This document shows positions 18,180 through 26,882 of a stretch of DNA of 49,299 bases, one piece after another. Position numbers and translations under genes: made by a program. How positions within the stretch are numbered: position 1 is the first letter of the stretch; the number at the start of each line of letters is the position of its first letter. The stretch is taken from NCBI GenBank assembly GCA_027490055.1, contig JAIXYV010000003.1:1-49299 (forward strand), in the 5' to 3' direction. A model generated the notes under the pieces. It worked only from the letters and a program-made list of their open reading frames with translations. It was not told the origin of the DNA and made no database searches. This stretch comes from Bacteroidota bacterium. Lineage in GTDB: Bacteria; Bacteroidota; Bacteroidia; NS11-12g; UBA955.

Positions 18180-18584
18180 TAAATGAAAACTTGAAAAAAT
18201 TTCTTGAAGAATGTACTTCAAAAATGCGTTAACATTGATTTTTAAGGTAGCTAATCTTTGTACGATGAACATTTTTAATATAGGTATTTTAAAATAATTT
18301 TATTTAAAACATGAGTATTTAATACTAATAAAATTGATATTTTGTGTTTTTTTAATCTATTTTTAATCAATTCTTTAGTACTTTAATACTAATTTTTTAT
18401 GTTTACAAAGAACGAAAACACCCGAGAAAGAGGCAATATTGTTTAATCTTAGTTATCCAACACTGTACAAAAATTGTATATTTTTATTGTCTTAACTACT
18501 TATTACTCTGTATTTCTTTATTTTATGTTTATTATTTTTGTTTATTTTAAGAACAAAATCAATGAATTATCAAATTTCCTAACA
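18180..18584. other. AT-rich intergenic region upstream of the T9SS cargo gene
   Basis: About 400 nt without a supportable gene. It is strongly AT-rich, more so than its surroundings. It holds two copies of the 12-mer TTTAATACTAAT (18318-18329 and 18382-18393). The first lies in a 13-bp near-perfect dyad AGTATT-T-AATACT (18314-18326); the second has AGTA...TACT arms (18377-18390). No full TTG/TAnnTTTG pair was found on the minus strand, so the promoter of the large cargo gene is not located. Confidence 0.5.
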
Positions 18585-18685
18585 TTTACAACCTTCCAGG
18601 TCGTCGACCTGGAAGCTTGTCTTTTTTCGCAAACGGCTTTCCTCCCGCCAACACTTGCACTTTCCCAAAAACCTTCAAACGCTTA
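18585..18685 (+). repeat. 101-bp intergenic repeat, copy 2
   Basis: Same orientation as copy 1 at 14090-14190, 4495 nt away, 94/101 identical. The palindrome (18588-18620) has one mismatch in its right arm (AAGCTTGT instead of AAGGTTGT) and a central T in place of A. The 35-nt tail (18621-18655) is identical. The copy ends 7 nt before the -33 element of the downstream glycosyltransferase promoter. Confidence 0.9.
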
Positions 18686-18692
18686 TCCAATT

Positions 18693-18722
18693 TTGCACAA
18701 ACTCAGCCTTGCCTTATCTTTG
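18693..18722 (+). promoter_or_regulatory. Promoter of the first GT-C gene (TTG-N19-TATCTTTG)
   Basis: TTG 18693-18695 and TATCTTTG 18715-18722 with a 19-nt spacer match the consensus at both elements. The box ends 14 nt before the ATG at 18737. It sits directly downstream of repeat copy 2. Confidence 0.75.
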
Positions 18723-18736
18723 ATTCCTGATTCTAT

Positions 18737-20146
18737 ATGCAACGCCTTAAACCCTTTCTCCCCCTCTTCTGCCTCATCGCAGCAATGGTGCTTTGCTATG
18801 CCATACTGAATCACTACTTCCACATCTTCCAGTTACCCTATATCTGGGACGAACTTGGTGTCTACAGTCGCGCCGCCATTTACCTCTACGAACATTCTCT
18901 CGGTATCTTACCTAATGCCATTCCCGATGAACTGTCCCGCGGTCATCCTATCCTGGTACCTTTTTACTTTGCTCTGTGGTTCAAAATCTTTGGCTGCTAT
19001 CCGCTTGTCGCTCACATCGCTGCCGCTTGCCTCAATATTTCCGCTTTCGTTTTTGTCTACCTCATTCTCAAAAAATACATCAATGTCTGGCTAGCCGCAG
19101 CCGCTGCTTTCATGATCTTTCTCCAGCCTTTTATTTTGGCGCAGTCGACTTTAGTCTTACCCGAAATACCTCTACTCTTCGCCACTGCTGCTGCCACTTA
19201 TTTCTTTCTTTCTAATAAACTATGGTGGTGCTCCGCTTTCCTAATCGTGGCGCTCCAAATCAAAGAGTCGGCACTCATTCTCCCTCTGGCATTCTATATC
19301 AGTCACCTTTGGGTGAAACGAAAGTTTGAACTATTACCGCTGCTACAAGTTTTAATTCTGCCTGTTCTCAGCTTTGCGCTGTTTATCCTGATCCAGAACT
19401 ATCAAAGAGGCTATTACTTCTACCCGCTACATACTTCCTTACTGGCGTTTGATGGCTATACGATTGAACACCGCTGGCACGAGTTCAGAGATTTCCTTCT
19501 ATGGGAACAAATGCATTTTATATTACTGCTGGTATGGTGCATCTATGTACTTTATATCCGCCCATTCAAATCCATAAATTGGCGACAAACTTCAATCATC
19601 TTCCCGCTTATTTTCATTGGTGGTGTTTGCTTTTCTGTGCTCAACTATTACCTCTCCAGATACACCATATTCTTTATGGTGCCACTATACTGTTTCCTGA
19701 TCATCTCTGCTGATGCTGTTGCCAATACTAAGAAATCGCATGTCTTCTCTCTGCTTTTGATCGGTAGCGGTATCATCACTGCACTATTAAATATAAAAGG
19801 CTCTAAAGAATTTAAAGATACCGACTTCTCTTACACCGACCATGCCGCTAACCTCCAAGCAACGGTCACCGCACTCGATTCAAACTTATATGCTGGTCGC
19901 ACCATACGCATGGACTTCCCCTTAGCGGCCTGCTACTGGGGTGATAAAAATGGCTATACCCGTAAGGCCGACTATACCATAGTATACGATAAAAAACTCT
20001 ATGCTGAATTTGAAGTACTGACCTATCCAGGTAATATGGCAGACACTGCCAAATTACCCACTGAGGCCAAATTAATACAGTCGATTAGCAATGGCTATGC
20101 CTATGCCAGAATCTACCGTTTGTTAGAAGAAAAAGACTATCGCTGA
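18737..20146 (+). CDS. GT-C-type membrane glycosyltransferase (PMT/ArnT-like), paralogue 1
   Basis: 469-residue polytopic inner-membrane protein with about 9-11 hydrophobic segments and a short soluble C-terminal domain (about 385-469). The first periplasmic loop has 'LPYIWDELGVY' with the Asp38-Glu39 pair expected of the catalytic Asp in GT-C enzymes. It is followed by 'HSLGILPNAIPDELSRGHPIL' split over residues 54-74, and later 'LQIKESALILPL', like the KETA motif of ArnT/PMT relatives. Such enzymes transfer a sugar from a polyprenyl-phosphate donor to protein or lipid at the periplasmic face. It is clearly paralogous to the protein at 44712-46118. It has its own promoter and touches the convergent T9SS cargo gene (0 nt between stops). 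Donor and acceptor are unknown. Confidence 0.8.
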   Translation: MQRLKPFLPLFCLIAAMVLCYAILNHYFHIFQLPYIWDELGVYSRAAIYLYEHSLGILPNAIPDELSRGHPILVPFYFALWFKIFGCYPLVAHIAAACLNISAFVFVYLILKKYINVWLAAAAAFMIFLQPFILAQSTLVLPEIPLLFATAAATYFFLSNKLWWCSAFLIVALQIKESALILPLAFYISHLWVKRKFELLPLLQVLILPVLSFALFILIQNYQRGYYFYPLHTSLLAFDGYTIEHRWHEFRDFLLWEQMHFILLLVWCIYVLYIRPFKSINWRQTSIIFPLIFIGGVCFSVLNYYLSRYTIFFMVPLYCFLIISADAVANTKKSHVFSLLLIGSGIITALLNIKGSKEFKDTDFSYTDHAANLQATVTALDSNLYAGRTIRMDFPLAACYWGDKNGYTRKADYTIVYDKKLYAEFEVLTYPGNMADTAKLPTEAKLIQSISNGYAYARIYRLLEEKDYR

Positions 20147-22159
20147 TTAATACTTAATTATTAGTTTCCTTAACTCAGTTGAAGCGTTGTTCACCTGAAT
20201 AATATACTGACCAGCTGATAAGTGAGTCGTATCTAAAATCAATGGCTGCCCTGCACTCAGCTCTCCCTGATAAACTATTATACCCAGAATATTAGTAATC
20301 ACAATTTGGGCATCTGCCGGATAAGCTATCTGCAGGTTATTGTGTATCGGATTAGGGTAAATGCTTACTTGATGCTCTATAGCGCTAATGCCTGTTGTTT
20401 TATAATTTAATTCGTAGATGACAGAATCGGTGTACTGGCACGGACCGTTATTAATGGTGAAGTATGCTTTATAAATACCGCTATCCTTCACTGGTAAATT
20501 GTTGTATGTGAAATAGTCCGAGCTCTTGCCGTTGCCAAAGTTCCACTGTCCTTTTTGCTGACTTGAATCTACGTACACTAAGCTGTCTAAACTGAAACTT
20601 ACCAGGTATTGACCAAGAATTTTGCGAACCACTGCTTTTGGCTTAAACTGTGGATTAGCCATCACTACAATTTTTTGTGAATCTGATGCGGTGCACAATG
20701 TCAATGGATTGGTATAAGTATAGTGTAATTGATATGGACCGTTTACTCTAGATGATATGGTGACTGAACCTGGAACAAACTTACGACCGCTAACGCCTGG
20801 TCCCGACCAAGTGCCAACCTGACCTGCAGGCTTTACATTGTTCAAGTTAAATGCTGCAGCATCTGCGCACACTGTATCGGGTACAGAAATCTGAATAACA
20901 GGCAACCCATTAACAATAATATAAATACTGTCATTGGCGGCACAGGCATTTGGATCTGTTACACACTTTAACATGTACTGACCAGCACCAGTGGCCGGGA
21001 TAAATTTATTATTCTTAACCGAACTATCCAGTTTCAATTTAACATTTGGTATTGAGCGGTCTCTTGAACCACTGTATTCTACACACGACCAAGAACAACC
21101 TGTCAATCTCACTCCACTGAATTTATCCCGCACAAAACTATCCAATTCAATTGCCGCACCATTGATGCATGCTTTAGGCAAATTATCAATATAAGCCTGA
21201 CCGTATCGTTTAACATTTACATTGGCGGTATCGCAGGTCTGGCAACCAGAAACGGCATTTTTAAAACAATACTCTATCACATATTTACCGACATCTTGGG
21301 TATCTTTAGCAGTACCAGTATTCAGCACATAAATGGCTGGAGATCCCGATGATGTGATGATGGTGTTTTTATCTAAACTTGATGTTGCTGGTACTGATAA
21401 GCATCTGTAAGTTTCTATGCCACCAGTTTTATTAAATGGTTTTACCACCATTGAATTCAAGGAAAAAGGAGCATTTTTTATACATACCTCCAGGTCCTGT
21501 AATTCAACTATCGGATTAGGGTAGTATCGAACAGGACGACACTGACTGACATAACATCCCTTAGGGTCTGTATAGTCGAAACAAATTGTATCTCTTGCTC
21601 CGGTAGATGGTAACTGAGCATTGCTAATATAATTGCAAAAACTAAGGAAATACGGGTCATTCGCATTACTACCTCCAGATACCCATGGCATACTTTTCTT
21701 CTGATAGTATCTCAAACTGGAATCTTTAACTGTCGGATCATATCCTGCCGATCCAACAGCAATATAATTGCCGGTTAATGGGTAGGGACAATCTTTATAA
21801 CACAAGGCAGGAATACCTTTGTAGGCGATAGTTGGCAATAAATTAATCTTTAAATCAAAGGTATCTAAGTCGGTATAAGTCACGTTGTTCTTAATGCGTG
21901 TTACCTTTAATTCAAACTGCTCTGTACTGCCGCTGGTAATTCTTAGTTTTAACTCAAATGTGGTAGAAACTATCTGGTTTGTACTGATTCTGCGCCACTG
22001 ATAAGACCCTGTGTCGCCGCTCGGCAATCCAGTTCCGATAGCTTTTACAGTGTCATTAAGACAAACTTCCTGATCAGCTCCGGCGTTGGCTGTTACCTGT
22101 GCTTTTGCGGCAAAAAAGAAAGTTGAAAGAAGCAATGTAAGGGTAATGATTTTTTTCAT
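20147..22159 (-). CDS. Secreted Ig/PKD-like protein with T9SS type A sorting domain
   Basis: 670 residues with a clear signal peptide ('MKKIITLTLLLSTFFFAAKAQ'). An N-terminal PKD/Ig-like unit follows ('ANAGADQEVCLNDTVKAIG'), then several Cys-containing beta-rich modules with the recurrent D-T-x-C-x-D style typical of Bacteroidota surface proteins ('VPDTVCADAAAFNLNNVKP...WSGPGVSG'). It ends with a Por_Secre_tail domain ('VSIYPNPIHNNLQIAYP' ... 'LSAGQYIIQV'). It should be exported by Sec, then by T9SS, and anchored or released at the surface. Function is not recognisable. A TACCTTTG box (22202-22209) lies 42 nt upstream of the ATG. Confidence 0.85.
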   Translation of the reverse strand: MKKIITLTLLLSTFFFAAKAQVTANAGADQEVCLNDTVKAIGTGLPSGDTGSYQWRRISTNQIVSTTFELKLRITSGSTEQFELKVTRIKNNVTYTDLDTFDLKINLLPTIAYKGIPALCYKDCPYPLTGNYIAVGSAGYDPTVKDSSLRYYQKKSMPWVSGGSNANDPYFLSFCNYISNAQLPSTGARDTICFDYTDPKGCYVSQCRPVRYYPNPIVELQDLEVCIKNAPFSLNSMVVKPFNKTGGIETYRCLSVPATSSLDKNTIITSSGSPAIYVLNTGTAKDTQDVGKYVIEYCFKNAVSGCQTCDTANVNVKRYGQAYIDNLPKACINGAAIELDSFVRDKFSGVRLTGCSWSCVEYSGSRDRSIPNVKLKLDSSVKNNKFIPATGAGQYMLKCVTDPNACAANDSIYIIVNGLPVIQISVPDTVCADAAAFNLNNVKPAGQVGTWSGPGVSGRKFVPGSVTISSRVNGPYQLHYTYTNPLTLCTASDSQKIVVMANPQFKPKAVVRKILGQYLVSFSLDSLVYVDSSQQKGQWNFGNGKSSDYFTYNNLPVKDSGIYKAYFTINNGPCQYTDSVIYELNYKTTGISAIEHQVSIYPNPIHNNLQIAYPADAQIVITNILGIIVYQGELSAGQPLILDTTHLSAGQYIIQVNNASTELRKLIIKY

Positions 22160-22201
22160 AATCGTGTGTTTTTAAGTTACTGTTAAAAGATAAATGCTTG
22201 T

Positions 22202-22209
22202 CAAAGGTA
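22202..22209 (-). promoter_or_regulatory. -7 box TACCTTTG before the 670-residue T9SS cargo gene
   Basis: TACCTTTG on the minus strand; a TTG at 22234-22236 gives a 24-nt spacer, longer than the usual 19-21. The box ends 42 nt before the ATG. Confidence 0.4.
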
Positions 22210-22316
22210 CAAAATGAAGTAGCTATAGTCTACCAATTTGCAATAATATGACACTTACAAGACGAAACGCATCGACTAAAAGTGACTTTAAAAATGTACT
22301 TTTTTTTAAAAAAATT

Positions 22317-23336
22317 TTAAGAAGTCTTCAGCTTGCGACCTTTATTGAATACCAAACGGCCGAAGTTCTTGCCTTTGCGAAGTTCTTTTTGCTCTTCTTC
22401 AGGCAATGAGGCAATATGCTGACATTCTTCTGTGCAGCAGTTACTGTATTTCTCGCGGCAGCTCGGACATTGAATAAACAATAAATTACAAGCCACGTTG
22501 TGACAATTCGTATGGGTATCACAAGTTTCGCCGCATTGGTGACATTTTGAAATTACCTCTGTGGAGATATGTTCTCCCAATCGCTCGTCGAACACAAAGT
22601 TCTTTCCGTGAAACTTGTTTGGTAATCCTTTTTCTTTGATCTGATTGGCGTAATGAATAATGCCGCCTTCTAACTGATACACTTCTTTAAACCCTTTGTA
22701 AAGCATATAGGCACTGGCTTTTTCGCAACGAATTCCTCCGGTGCAATACATCACTACAGGTTTATCTTTCTTATCTGCCAACTGCTCTGCTACGATAGGT
22801 AATTGCTCTCTGAAACTCAACACATCGGGTAAAATAGCATTTTCAAAATGCCCTACTTCACTCTCGTAATGGTTGCGCATATCCACGATAATTACATCAT
22901 CGCGTTCGGTAATTTCATTGAACTCCTCGGCCTTTAAATGCTTGCCAATTCTGGTCACATCAAAATCCGGATCATCTATGCCATCAGCCACTATCTTCTT
23001 TCTAACTTTAATACTTAGTTTGAAAAAAGACTTGCCATTGTCTTCTACTGCTATATTTAAACGGTTGCCTTTTAAGAAATCGATACTTTCTAAATGCGCT
23101 TTAAAAGCCTCCAGATTATCGGTCGGCACAGATAACTGAGCATTAATGCCCTCATCTGCCACATAAATGCGACCTAAGACGCCCAAAGCCTCCCATTTGA
23201 TATATAACATATCTCTGAAAGCCTGTGGGTCCTGAATGTAATGGTATTTGTAAAAGGAAATAGTAGTGCGGGGAGTAGTGTCCTCCTCGATCTGCTTTTT
23301 TAGAATATCTCTATTGACTCTATTATGTAAAACCAC
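22317..23336 (-). CDS. trhO: tRNA uridine(34) hydroxylase (rhodanese-like)
   Basis: Oxygen-dependent hydroxylation of U34 in tRNA, giving 5-hydroxyuridine; cytoplasmic, formerly YceA. 339 residues, in the family range. The N-terminal domain ('ISFYKYHYI...LGRIYVADEGINAQLSVP', about 26-72) is followed by a rhodanese domain with active-site loop 'CTGGIRCEKA' (Cys198, Cys204). A C-terminal cluster of ten cysteines ('CHQCGETC' to 'NCCTEEC') matches the rhodanese-C extension and probably binds metal. The start is GTG at 23334-23336, fitting the family N-terminus. A TACCTTTG box ends 4 nt upstream of that GTG. Confidence 0.93.
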   Translation of the reverse strand: MVLHNRVNRDILKKQIEEDTTPRTTISFYKYHYIQDPQAFRDMLYIKWEALGVLGRIYVADEGINAQLSVPTDNLEAFKAHLESIDFLKGNRLNIAVEDNGKSFFKLSIKVRKKIVADGIDDPDFDVTRIGKHLKAEEFNEITERDDVIIVDMRNHYESEVGHFENAILPDVLSFREQLPIVAEQLADKKDKPVVMYCTGGIRCEKASAYMLYKGFKEVYQLEGGIIHYANQIKEKGLPNKFHGKNFVFDERLGEHISTEVISKCHQCGETCDTHTNCHNVACNLLFIQCPSCREKYSNCCTEECQHIASLPEEEQKELRKGKNFGRLVFNKGRKLKTS

Positions 23337-23340
23337 CTTG

Positions 23341-23348
23341 CAAAGGTA
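23341..23348 (-). promoter_or_regulatory. -7 box TACCTTTG, 4 nt from the trhO GTG start
   Basis: Minus-strand TACCTTTG, then CAAG, then the GTG start codon at 23336. No clear -33 TTG. The same 4-nt box-to-start geometry occurs at 8261 and 46315. Confidence 0.5.
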
Positions 23349-23403
23349 AGCTTTTCATGAATTTTTTAAAAATGATGGAAATCAGGCTACCTGATTCTGA
23401 AGA

Positions 23404-24090
23404 TTACTTCTTCTTTTTTACAGTTAAATCGATGATTTCCACGCCTGGATAGTTCGCAGCGTTAAACTCGAAATTAGTATCTGCAATAGCCGCATTTGGC
23501 GTTTGAGTGGTAACTGTATAGGTTTGCTTGTTACCTGCTTTAAACGATACTTTCAGACTCTGTACAGTTTTAGCTGTTTTGTCTACTTCCAGATTCATCA
23601 GGAAATACGGTTTCGTTTTATCGGTTGGTGTAAGCTTAATTTTCTCAATCTCGGCAGTGCCTTTTTTGTAAGAACCATCGCTGGCGTATAAGAAGCCTTT
23701 TTCCCAGATGGTGAAAATCTTAGATGGATTAACGCCATTGCCTGAATTAGGATTATAGGTTTCTTTCTGGCACTCGTTTAATTCTTTTGTGTAGGTCCAT
23801 ATAAACTTGCCATTACAAAAAATCTCTTGTCCGCTAAAGGTCAGTTTAAAACTGCTGCCTTTGGTCCATAAAGTGCCTTTCTCTGTTTTCTTAGCTGCCT
23901 TGGCATCTGCTGGTTCTGTCAGTACACTGAAGTCGGCCTTTAATGTCTTATAGGTTTTGTATTTCTTAGATACTTCTTTCAGCAATTTGGTTGTGGCTTT
24001 ATCTTTTTCACTCTCTTTCTTATCTGCCTGAGCAAACGAGAAACACAATGAAGAAATAAGTACTAAAGATAATAAAACTGTTTTGTTCAT
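23404..24090 (-). CDS. lolA: LolA-like outer-membrane lipoprotein carrier
   Basis: A 228-residue periplasmic protein with a signal peptide ('MNKTVLLSLVLISSLCFSFAQ'). Features expected of LolA-like folds are present: 'YKTLKADFSVLTEP', 'EKGTLWTKGSSFKLTFSGQEIFCNGKFIWTYTKELNE' (read in parts over residues ~70-107), and alternating strands to the C-terminus. LolA shuttles lipoproteins from the inner to the outer membrane. Bacteroidota copies are divergent, so a LolA-like carrier of another lipid cannot be excluded. The C-terminus is Lys-rich (VKKKK). It lies 48 nt downstream of ftsK on the same strand, with a TATTTTTG box (24126-24133) 35 nt before the ATG, so it may be transcribed independently. 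Confidence 0.82.
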   Translation of the reverse strand: MNKTVLLSLVLISSLCFSFAQADKKESEKDKATTKLLKEVSKKYKTYKTLKADFSVLTEPADAKAAKKTEKGTLWTKGSSFKLTFSGQEIFCNGKFIWTYTKELNECQKETYNPNSGNGVNPSKIFTIWEKGFLYASDGSYKKGTAEIEKIKLTPTDKTKPYFLMNLEVDKTAKTVQSLKVSFKAGNKQTYTVTTQTPNAAIADTNFEFNAANYPGVEIIDLTVKKKK

Positions 24091-24125
24091 TTAACTGTGA
24101 TTATTTTAACAAATTTTTAAGGGTG

Positions 24126-24133
24126 CAAAAATA
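24126..24133 (-). promoter_or_regulatory. -7 box TATTTTTG between ftsK and lolA
   Basis: Perfect TAnnTTTG on the minus strand in the 48-nt ftsK-lolA gap, 35 nt before the lolA ATG. A TTG at 24160-24162 gives a 26-nt spacer, too long for a confident call. Confidence 0.35.
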
Positions 24134-24138
24134 GTGAT

Positions 24139-26703
24139 TTATTTGTTATATAGATTATCCAAAAACTGTTCCAAAGATATTTCATCAGGTATCAAGACTT
24201 TTCTGGCTTTAGCGCCTTCAAAAGAGCCTACGATACCAGCCTGCTCTAACTGATCTACCAATCTGCCGGCCCTGTTATAGCCTAGCTTCAGTTTTCGCTG
24301 AATCAATGAAGTACTGCCCTGCTGGGTCATTACCACCAGTCTGGCGGCATCTTCAAATAAGGCATCTCTTTCATTCGGATCGAAATCGTCTTTAGAACCA
24401 CCTTCATCATCGCCCTTAAACTCTGGCAACTCAAAGGCTCCTGAATACCCTCTCTGGTTGCCTATAAACTCTGTGATACGCTCTACTTCCGGGGTGTCAA
24501 CAAATGGACACTGAAGTCGGATCAGGTCGTTGCCCGTGCTAAACAACATATCGCCCTTACCTATCAGCTGATCAGCACCATTGCTATCCAAGATGGTTCT
24601 TGAATCGATTTTTGAAGTAACCCTAAATGCCAGTCGTGCCGGGAAGTTGGCTTTGATAGTACCTGTGATAATATTCACAGACGGACGCTGAGTGGCCAAT
24701 ATCACGTGGATGCCCACTGCCCTTGCCAGCTGCGCCAGTCGCGCAATCGGTGTCTCTACCTCTCTGCCTGCAGTCATCATCAAATCCGCTACCTCATCTA
24801 TCACAACAACAATATACGGCAGGAATCGGTGACCCTCAGTAGGCAATAATTTTCTTTCTTTGAACTTGGTATTGTACTCGATGATATTACGCTTACCTGC
24901 TGATTTTAACAACTCATATCTGTCATCCATCTCCATACAGAGCGAGTTAAGGGTATTGCACACCAGCTTGGTATCCGTTATAATGGCATCGCCATCACCA
25001 GGTAATTTAGCCAGATAATGACGCTCTATTTTATTGTATAAAGTTAACTCTACCTTCTTTGGATCGACCAATACAAACTTAAGTTCAGAAGGATGTTTTT
25101 TGTAAAGTAATGAAACGATGAGGGTATTTAAACCAACTGATTTACCCTGACCAGTAGCACCAGCACACAATAAGTGTGGCATCTTACTAAGGTCGGCCAG
25201 ATAAATCTCATTCGAAATGGTTTTACCTAGTATTACTGGCAATTCAAAATTACACTCCTGAAACTTCTTACTGGCTACCATCTGTCGCATTGGCACCATC
25301 TCAGGTTTCTTGTTAGGCACTTCTATACCAATGGTACCGCGACCAGGGATTGGCGCTATGATACGAATACCCAGGGCCGCTAAACTCAATGCGATATCGT
25401 CTTCCAGATTTTTGATTCTGGAAATCTTAACGCCCGGAGCAGGCACGATTTCATATAGTGTAACGGTCGGACCGATATTGGCTTTGATCTCAGAAATACT
25501 GATGTTGTAATTTTTGAGTGTCTCTACAATCAAATTCTTACTGGTCTCCAACTCGGTTCTGTCGATCTCTGCTTTAGCAATTTCGTAATCCTGTAACAAA
25601 TCGAGGGTCGGCATTTGGTAACCTGCCAGGTCGAGGGTCGGATCATACAAATCATCTAATCCTGCCGCTATGGCCTTCTCACTGATGTTCGACTGCACCA
25701 CTGGTGTCTGTATCTCCTCTTCCTGATGCGATTCTATTTTCAATTCAAAATCGCCAGCAGCTGGCACTACGGTCTTAACAGGCTTTGCTGGAATTTCAAA
25801 ACTAATTGGCGCAGCAGGTGCTTCTTCTTCTAATTCTATGGCTTCAATACCATCATCATCTGATAGCATTTCCTCTTCTATCTCATGTTCATCGTTCAAG
25901 GTGATAATGTCTATGCCTTCCATCTCATCTCCAACTATATTGGCGCCAGTGTCTTCTTCTGCTTTGTTTTGTTTTACCTGTAAATGCGCTCTCATAGCCT
26001 CTGCTTCCATGGCATGATCAGATAAATCAACCCGTAAATCATCGGCTGTATCTGTTGCTGGTTTTAGATTAAATCTGAAATCAACATTGTACACCACTAT
26101 CATAAAAATGGCAGCATACAACAACAAAAACAATACAACACCAGCATAGCCCATCAGACTTTTGATCCACATGAAACCATAATACCCGAAACCGCCTCCC
26201 ATAAAGATATTGCTCTGATGGAAAATAAAGCCCATTAAAATGGAAGTCCATACCACGATAAAAAAGGTATACCTAAGAATCTTAACAATAGGATACATCT
26301 GCCAATTGAAAAGCAGCTTGGTGCCTAAAGTGAAAAATGTCAGGAGAATTAAAAAAGAGGAAACACCGAACCATTTGTGAATAAAGAGATGACCGAACCA
26401 GGCACCGAAAAATCCCATCATGTTGGCTGTACCTTTAGGGTTATGCGACGAGTACCAGCTCCAGCTGCTGCTCTGCAGTAAATCCTGATCTGTTTCAAAG
26501 CCCCATAAATTGATGATATGTGAAGTAAAGGCCAGGAATAAAAACAAAGAAAACAAGATGAAAAAAGCACCCGTTATTCTTCGGGTACGCTCATCTTTAA
26601 TCCACGCCAGCTTACTCCCACCCAGAGGTTTCTTTACTTCCTTCTCCTCTGCCTGAAAGTCGTCTGCTGAATTCCTGAAACTATTTCCTTTTTTTCCGGC
26701 CAT
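24139..26703 (-). CDS. ftsK: DNA translocase FtsK/SpoIIIE
   Basis: Septal ATP-driven DNA pump that clears chromosome dimers and termini during division. From ATG 26703 the protein has 854 residues. It has four N-terminal membrane helices (about 30-210), an acidic Glu/Asp-rich linker (about 235-330), then the motor with Walker A 'GATGQGKS' (515-522), Walker B 'VVVIDEVADLMM', and a C-terminal winged-helix gamma domain ('LKLGYNRAGRLVDQLEQAG') that would read KOPS-like sites. The frame extends 13 codons upstream to a TTG at 26742, but a TACATTTG promoter box (26718-26725) lies inside that extension, favouring the ATG. Confidence 0.95.
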   Translation of the reverse strand: MAGKKGNSFRNSADDFQAEEKEVKKPLGGSKLAWIKDERTRRITGAFFILFSLFLFLAFTSHIINLWGFETDQDLLQSSSWSWYSSHNPKGTANMMGFFGAWFGHLFIHKWFGVSSFLILLTFFTLGTKLLFNWQMYPIVKILRYTFFIVVWTSILMGFIFHQSNIFMGGGFGYYGFMWIKSLMGYAGVVLFLLLYAAIFMIVVYNVDFRFNLKPATDTADDLRVDLSDHAMEAEAMRAHLQVKQNKAEEDTGANIVGDEMEGIDIITLNDEHEIEEEMLSDDDGIEAIELEEEAPAAPISFEIPAKPVKTVVPAAGDFELKIESHQEEEIQTPVVQSNISEKAIAAGLDDLYDPTLDLAGYQMPTLDLLQDYEIAKAEIDRTELETSKNLIVETLKNYNISISEIKANIGPTVTLYEIVPAPGVKISRIKNLEDDIALSLAALGIRIIAPIPGRGTIGIEVPNKKPEMVPMRQMVASKKFQECNFELPVILGKTISNEIYLADLSKMPHLLCAGATGQGKSVGLNTLIVSLLYKKHPSELKFVLVDPKKVELTLYNKIERHYLAKLPGDGDAIITDTKLVCNTLNSLCMEMDDRYELLKSAGKRNIIEYNTKFKERKLLPTEGHRFLPYIVVVIDEVADLMMTAGREVETPIARLAQLARAVGIHVILATQRPSVNIITGTIKANFPARLAFRVTSKIDSRTILDSNGADQLIGKGDMLFSTGNDLIRLQCPFVDTPEVERITEFIGNQRGYSGAFELPEFKGDDEGGSKDDFDPNERDALFEDAARLVVMTQQGSTSLIQRKLKLGYNRAGRLVDQLEQAGIVGSFEGAKARKVLIPDEISLEQFLDNLYNK

Positions 26704-26717
26704 AATATTGCTTCTCG

Positions 26718-26725
26718 CAAATGTA
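26718..26725 (-). promoter_or_regulatory. -7 box TACATTTG before ftsK
   Basis: Minus-strand TACATTTG ending 14 nt before the ATG at 26703. The only nearby TTG gives a 14-nt spacer, so the -33 element is unclear. Its position argues against the TTG start further upstream. Confidence 0.45.
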
Positions 26726-26771
26726 AAACGCACCCACCACAATCCTTAGTATGCGCGTCAAATAAAATCCA

Positions 26772-26827
26772 CACTTATTTTGTATTGTTTACATAAGTGG
26801 AATACCATTTTTCGGGAATGCTATTCC
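26772..26827. other. Two small inverted repeats between ftsK and the lipoprotein gene
   Basis: CACTTAT (26772-26778) pairs with ATAAGTG (26793-26799), and the overlapping GGAATA (26799-26804) pairs with TATTCC (26822-26827). No T run follows either. They lie upstream of both divergent promoters and could be regulator-binding sites; nothing else is seen in this 180-nt gap. Confidence 0.3.
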
Positions 26828-26882
26828 AAACCGAAATTTGCACTGATACATATGAAATAAGTGCTGCTTGGATGTTTCAAAT

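Noticed and set aside
18180-18272. 31-residue N-terminal extension of the large T9SS cargo protein
   Set aside because: A complete signal peptide starts at the internal ATG 18179; the extension would block it and is AT-rich noncoding-like sequence.
18474-18809. Plus-strand ORF over repeat copy 2 and the GT-C start
   Set aside because: It runs through the palindromic repeat and the GT-C promoter, and its end overlaps the GT-C gene in another frame; it shows no protein-like features.
26704-26742. Longer FtsK beginning at a TTG
   Set aside because: The extra 13 codons cover a TACATTTG promoter box and are unlike FtsK N-termini.
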